Both the position numbers and the translations under genes were made by a program. Of a stretch of DNA of 5,929 nt, positions 5,240 to 5,929 are shown in pieces. Origin of the DNA: Bacteroidota bacterium. GTDB lineage: Bacteria > Bacteroidota > Bacteroidia > Bacteroidales > Paludibacteraceae. The stretch spans positions 1-5,929 of the forward strand of contig JAFNAU010000131.1 in the NCBI GenBank assembly GCA_017860335.1, in the 5' to 3' direction. Position 1 is the first letter of the stretch. Each line of letters opens with the position of its first letter. The notes beneath the pieces were generated by a model that searched no databases, had not been told where the DNA came from, and saw nothing but the letters and a program-made list of their open reading frames with translations.

Positions 5240-5929
5240 TTAATTGATTACCAGTTTTTGAGTGATATTCTTTTTGTTATCGGTGAATTGTACCATGTAA
5301 ACACCAGGACGGAAGTTTCCGTTGAGTTCGGTAGCTGCTTTTGTGATTTTCTGCGTGTTCAACTTCTGACCGGCTACATTGTAAACCGATACGGCTGTCT
5401 GAGCACTGATTTCACCGTTGTAAATCACCTGAATTCGGTTATTACGGTTGGTGAACACGGTCAGATCTCTGCTGGCATTACCAACTTCAATTCCTGTTGG
5501 CACTTTCGACACCAATTTGACGACAAAGCGGTCGTTGGTAGCTGCGGCATCTTCTACCGAGAATGTGTAAGGAATTCCCGCTGTCAGTTCCTGTTCGGTA
5601 ACTGCCACTTTATCCAGCAACATTACCTTGGCATCGATATTCTCCAGCTGTGTAGCTTCAATGGTGAATGAGCCGATCTTACCGGGACGGAAACCGAGAT
5701 TAACGGTCGAGCCTTCGGTCAGGGTATTCATCGAATTGATAACTAATTCGTTGTTGTCTAGCACCGAATAAATTTCTGGGATAGCAGTGTTGTCAGCCGA
5801 CATTTTTTCAATATCATAGCTGTCGAGGCTGTTAGATGCATAAGATTTACCCACGATAAGCATTTCATCCGAGTTTGTTCCGTTGGAAACCACCATGCGC
5901 AGACGCGGACGGATTTCGGATGCTTTCAC
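5240..5929 (-). CDS. Secreted/surface protein with C-terminal type IX secretion sorting domain (N-terminus outside the window)
   Basis: The frame is open to the right edge, and the 229 residues seen are the C-terminal end of a larger protein. The last part (about 156-229) fits the Por secretion tail (T9SS type A sorting domain): a beta-rich stretch with VYNVAGQKL (182-190), the characteristic NFRPGVYMVQF (205-215) and the short Lys-containing end ITQKLVIN (222-229). By family, this domain directs passage through the type IX system across the outer membrane, after which it is removed and the protein is released or attached to surface lipopolysaccharide. Upstream, residues 60-150 have the pattern GFRPGKIGSFTIEA (79-92), KVMLLDK (101-107), YTFSVEDAAATNDRFVVKL (121-139), a beta-sandwich-like module that often precedes the sorting domain in Bacteroidota surface proteins. 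The catalytic or binding part is outside the window, so enzyme or adhesin cannot be decided. No Cys occurs in the visible part. Confidence 0.92.
   Translation of the reverse strand: MKASEIRPRLRMVVSNGTNSDEMLIVGKSYASNSLDSYDIEKMSADNTAIPEIYSVLDNNELVINSMNTLTEGSTVNLGFRPGKIGSFTIEATQLENIDAKVMLLDKVAVTEQELTAGIPYTFSVEDAAATNDRFVVKLVSKVPTGIEVGNASRDLTVFTNRNNRIQVIYNGEISAQTAVSVYNVAGQKLNTQKITKAATELNGNFRPGVYMVQFTDNKKNITQKLVIN

Noticed and set aside
4944..5243. Plus-strand 99-codon frame over the terminator and the small minus-strand gene
   Set aside because: It spans the terminator hairpin and is antisense to the 59-residue protein, which has the better motif evidence.
5231..5671. Plus-strand 146-codon frame opposite the T9SS substrate gene
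   Set aside because: It is the antisense shadow of a gene with a clear sorting domain; the product is Cys- and Phe-rich with no family features.

Overview
The window looks like a chromosomal segment of a Bacteroidota member, most likely order Bacteroidales. Four things point there: start codons without Shine-Dalgarno sequences in AT-rich leaders, promoter-like TAnnTTTG boxes, a C-terminal type IX secretion (T9SS) sorting domain, and a small protein carrying a Y-x-x-P-x-I-E ... L-D-N-E-I-S-L motif that I associate with Bacteroidales. The genus cannot be fixed from the sequence.

Left part, plus strand (1-4328): the ATP-binding half of an ABC exporter enters from the left edge and ends at 792. 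After about 190 bases with a promoter-like box come a Wza-type outer-membrane polysaccharide export lipoprotein (984-1808) and a Wzc-type co-polymerase/tyrosine kinase (1877-4270). Together the last two would form the envelope-spanning export and chain-length control machinery for a capsule or exopolysaccharide. A hairpin plus nine T residues closes this unit at 4296-4328. No glycosyltransferase, flippase, polymerase or phosphatase gene follows, so the sugar-assembly genes must lie elsewhere.

Middle (4329-5034): about 700 bases without a convincing protein gene, but rich in structure. A three-tier nested inverted repeat built on AATAAGG/CCTTATT lies at 4519-4674. Next come a TAACTTTG box, a run of short perfect hairpins including a 16-base perfect palindrome, a bidirectional terminator (4969-5008) and a C5/G5 hairpin. 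This could be a small structured RNA gene, a decayed mobile element, or both; the sequence alone does not decide.

Right part, minus strand (5929 to 5035): the C-terminal 229 residues of a secreted T9SS substrate run in from the right edge. The gene is followed 25 bases later by a 59-residue protein. The pair looks like a two-gene transcription unit that ends at the shared bidirectional terminator, convergent with whatever is transcribed from the left.
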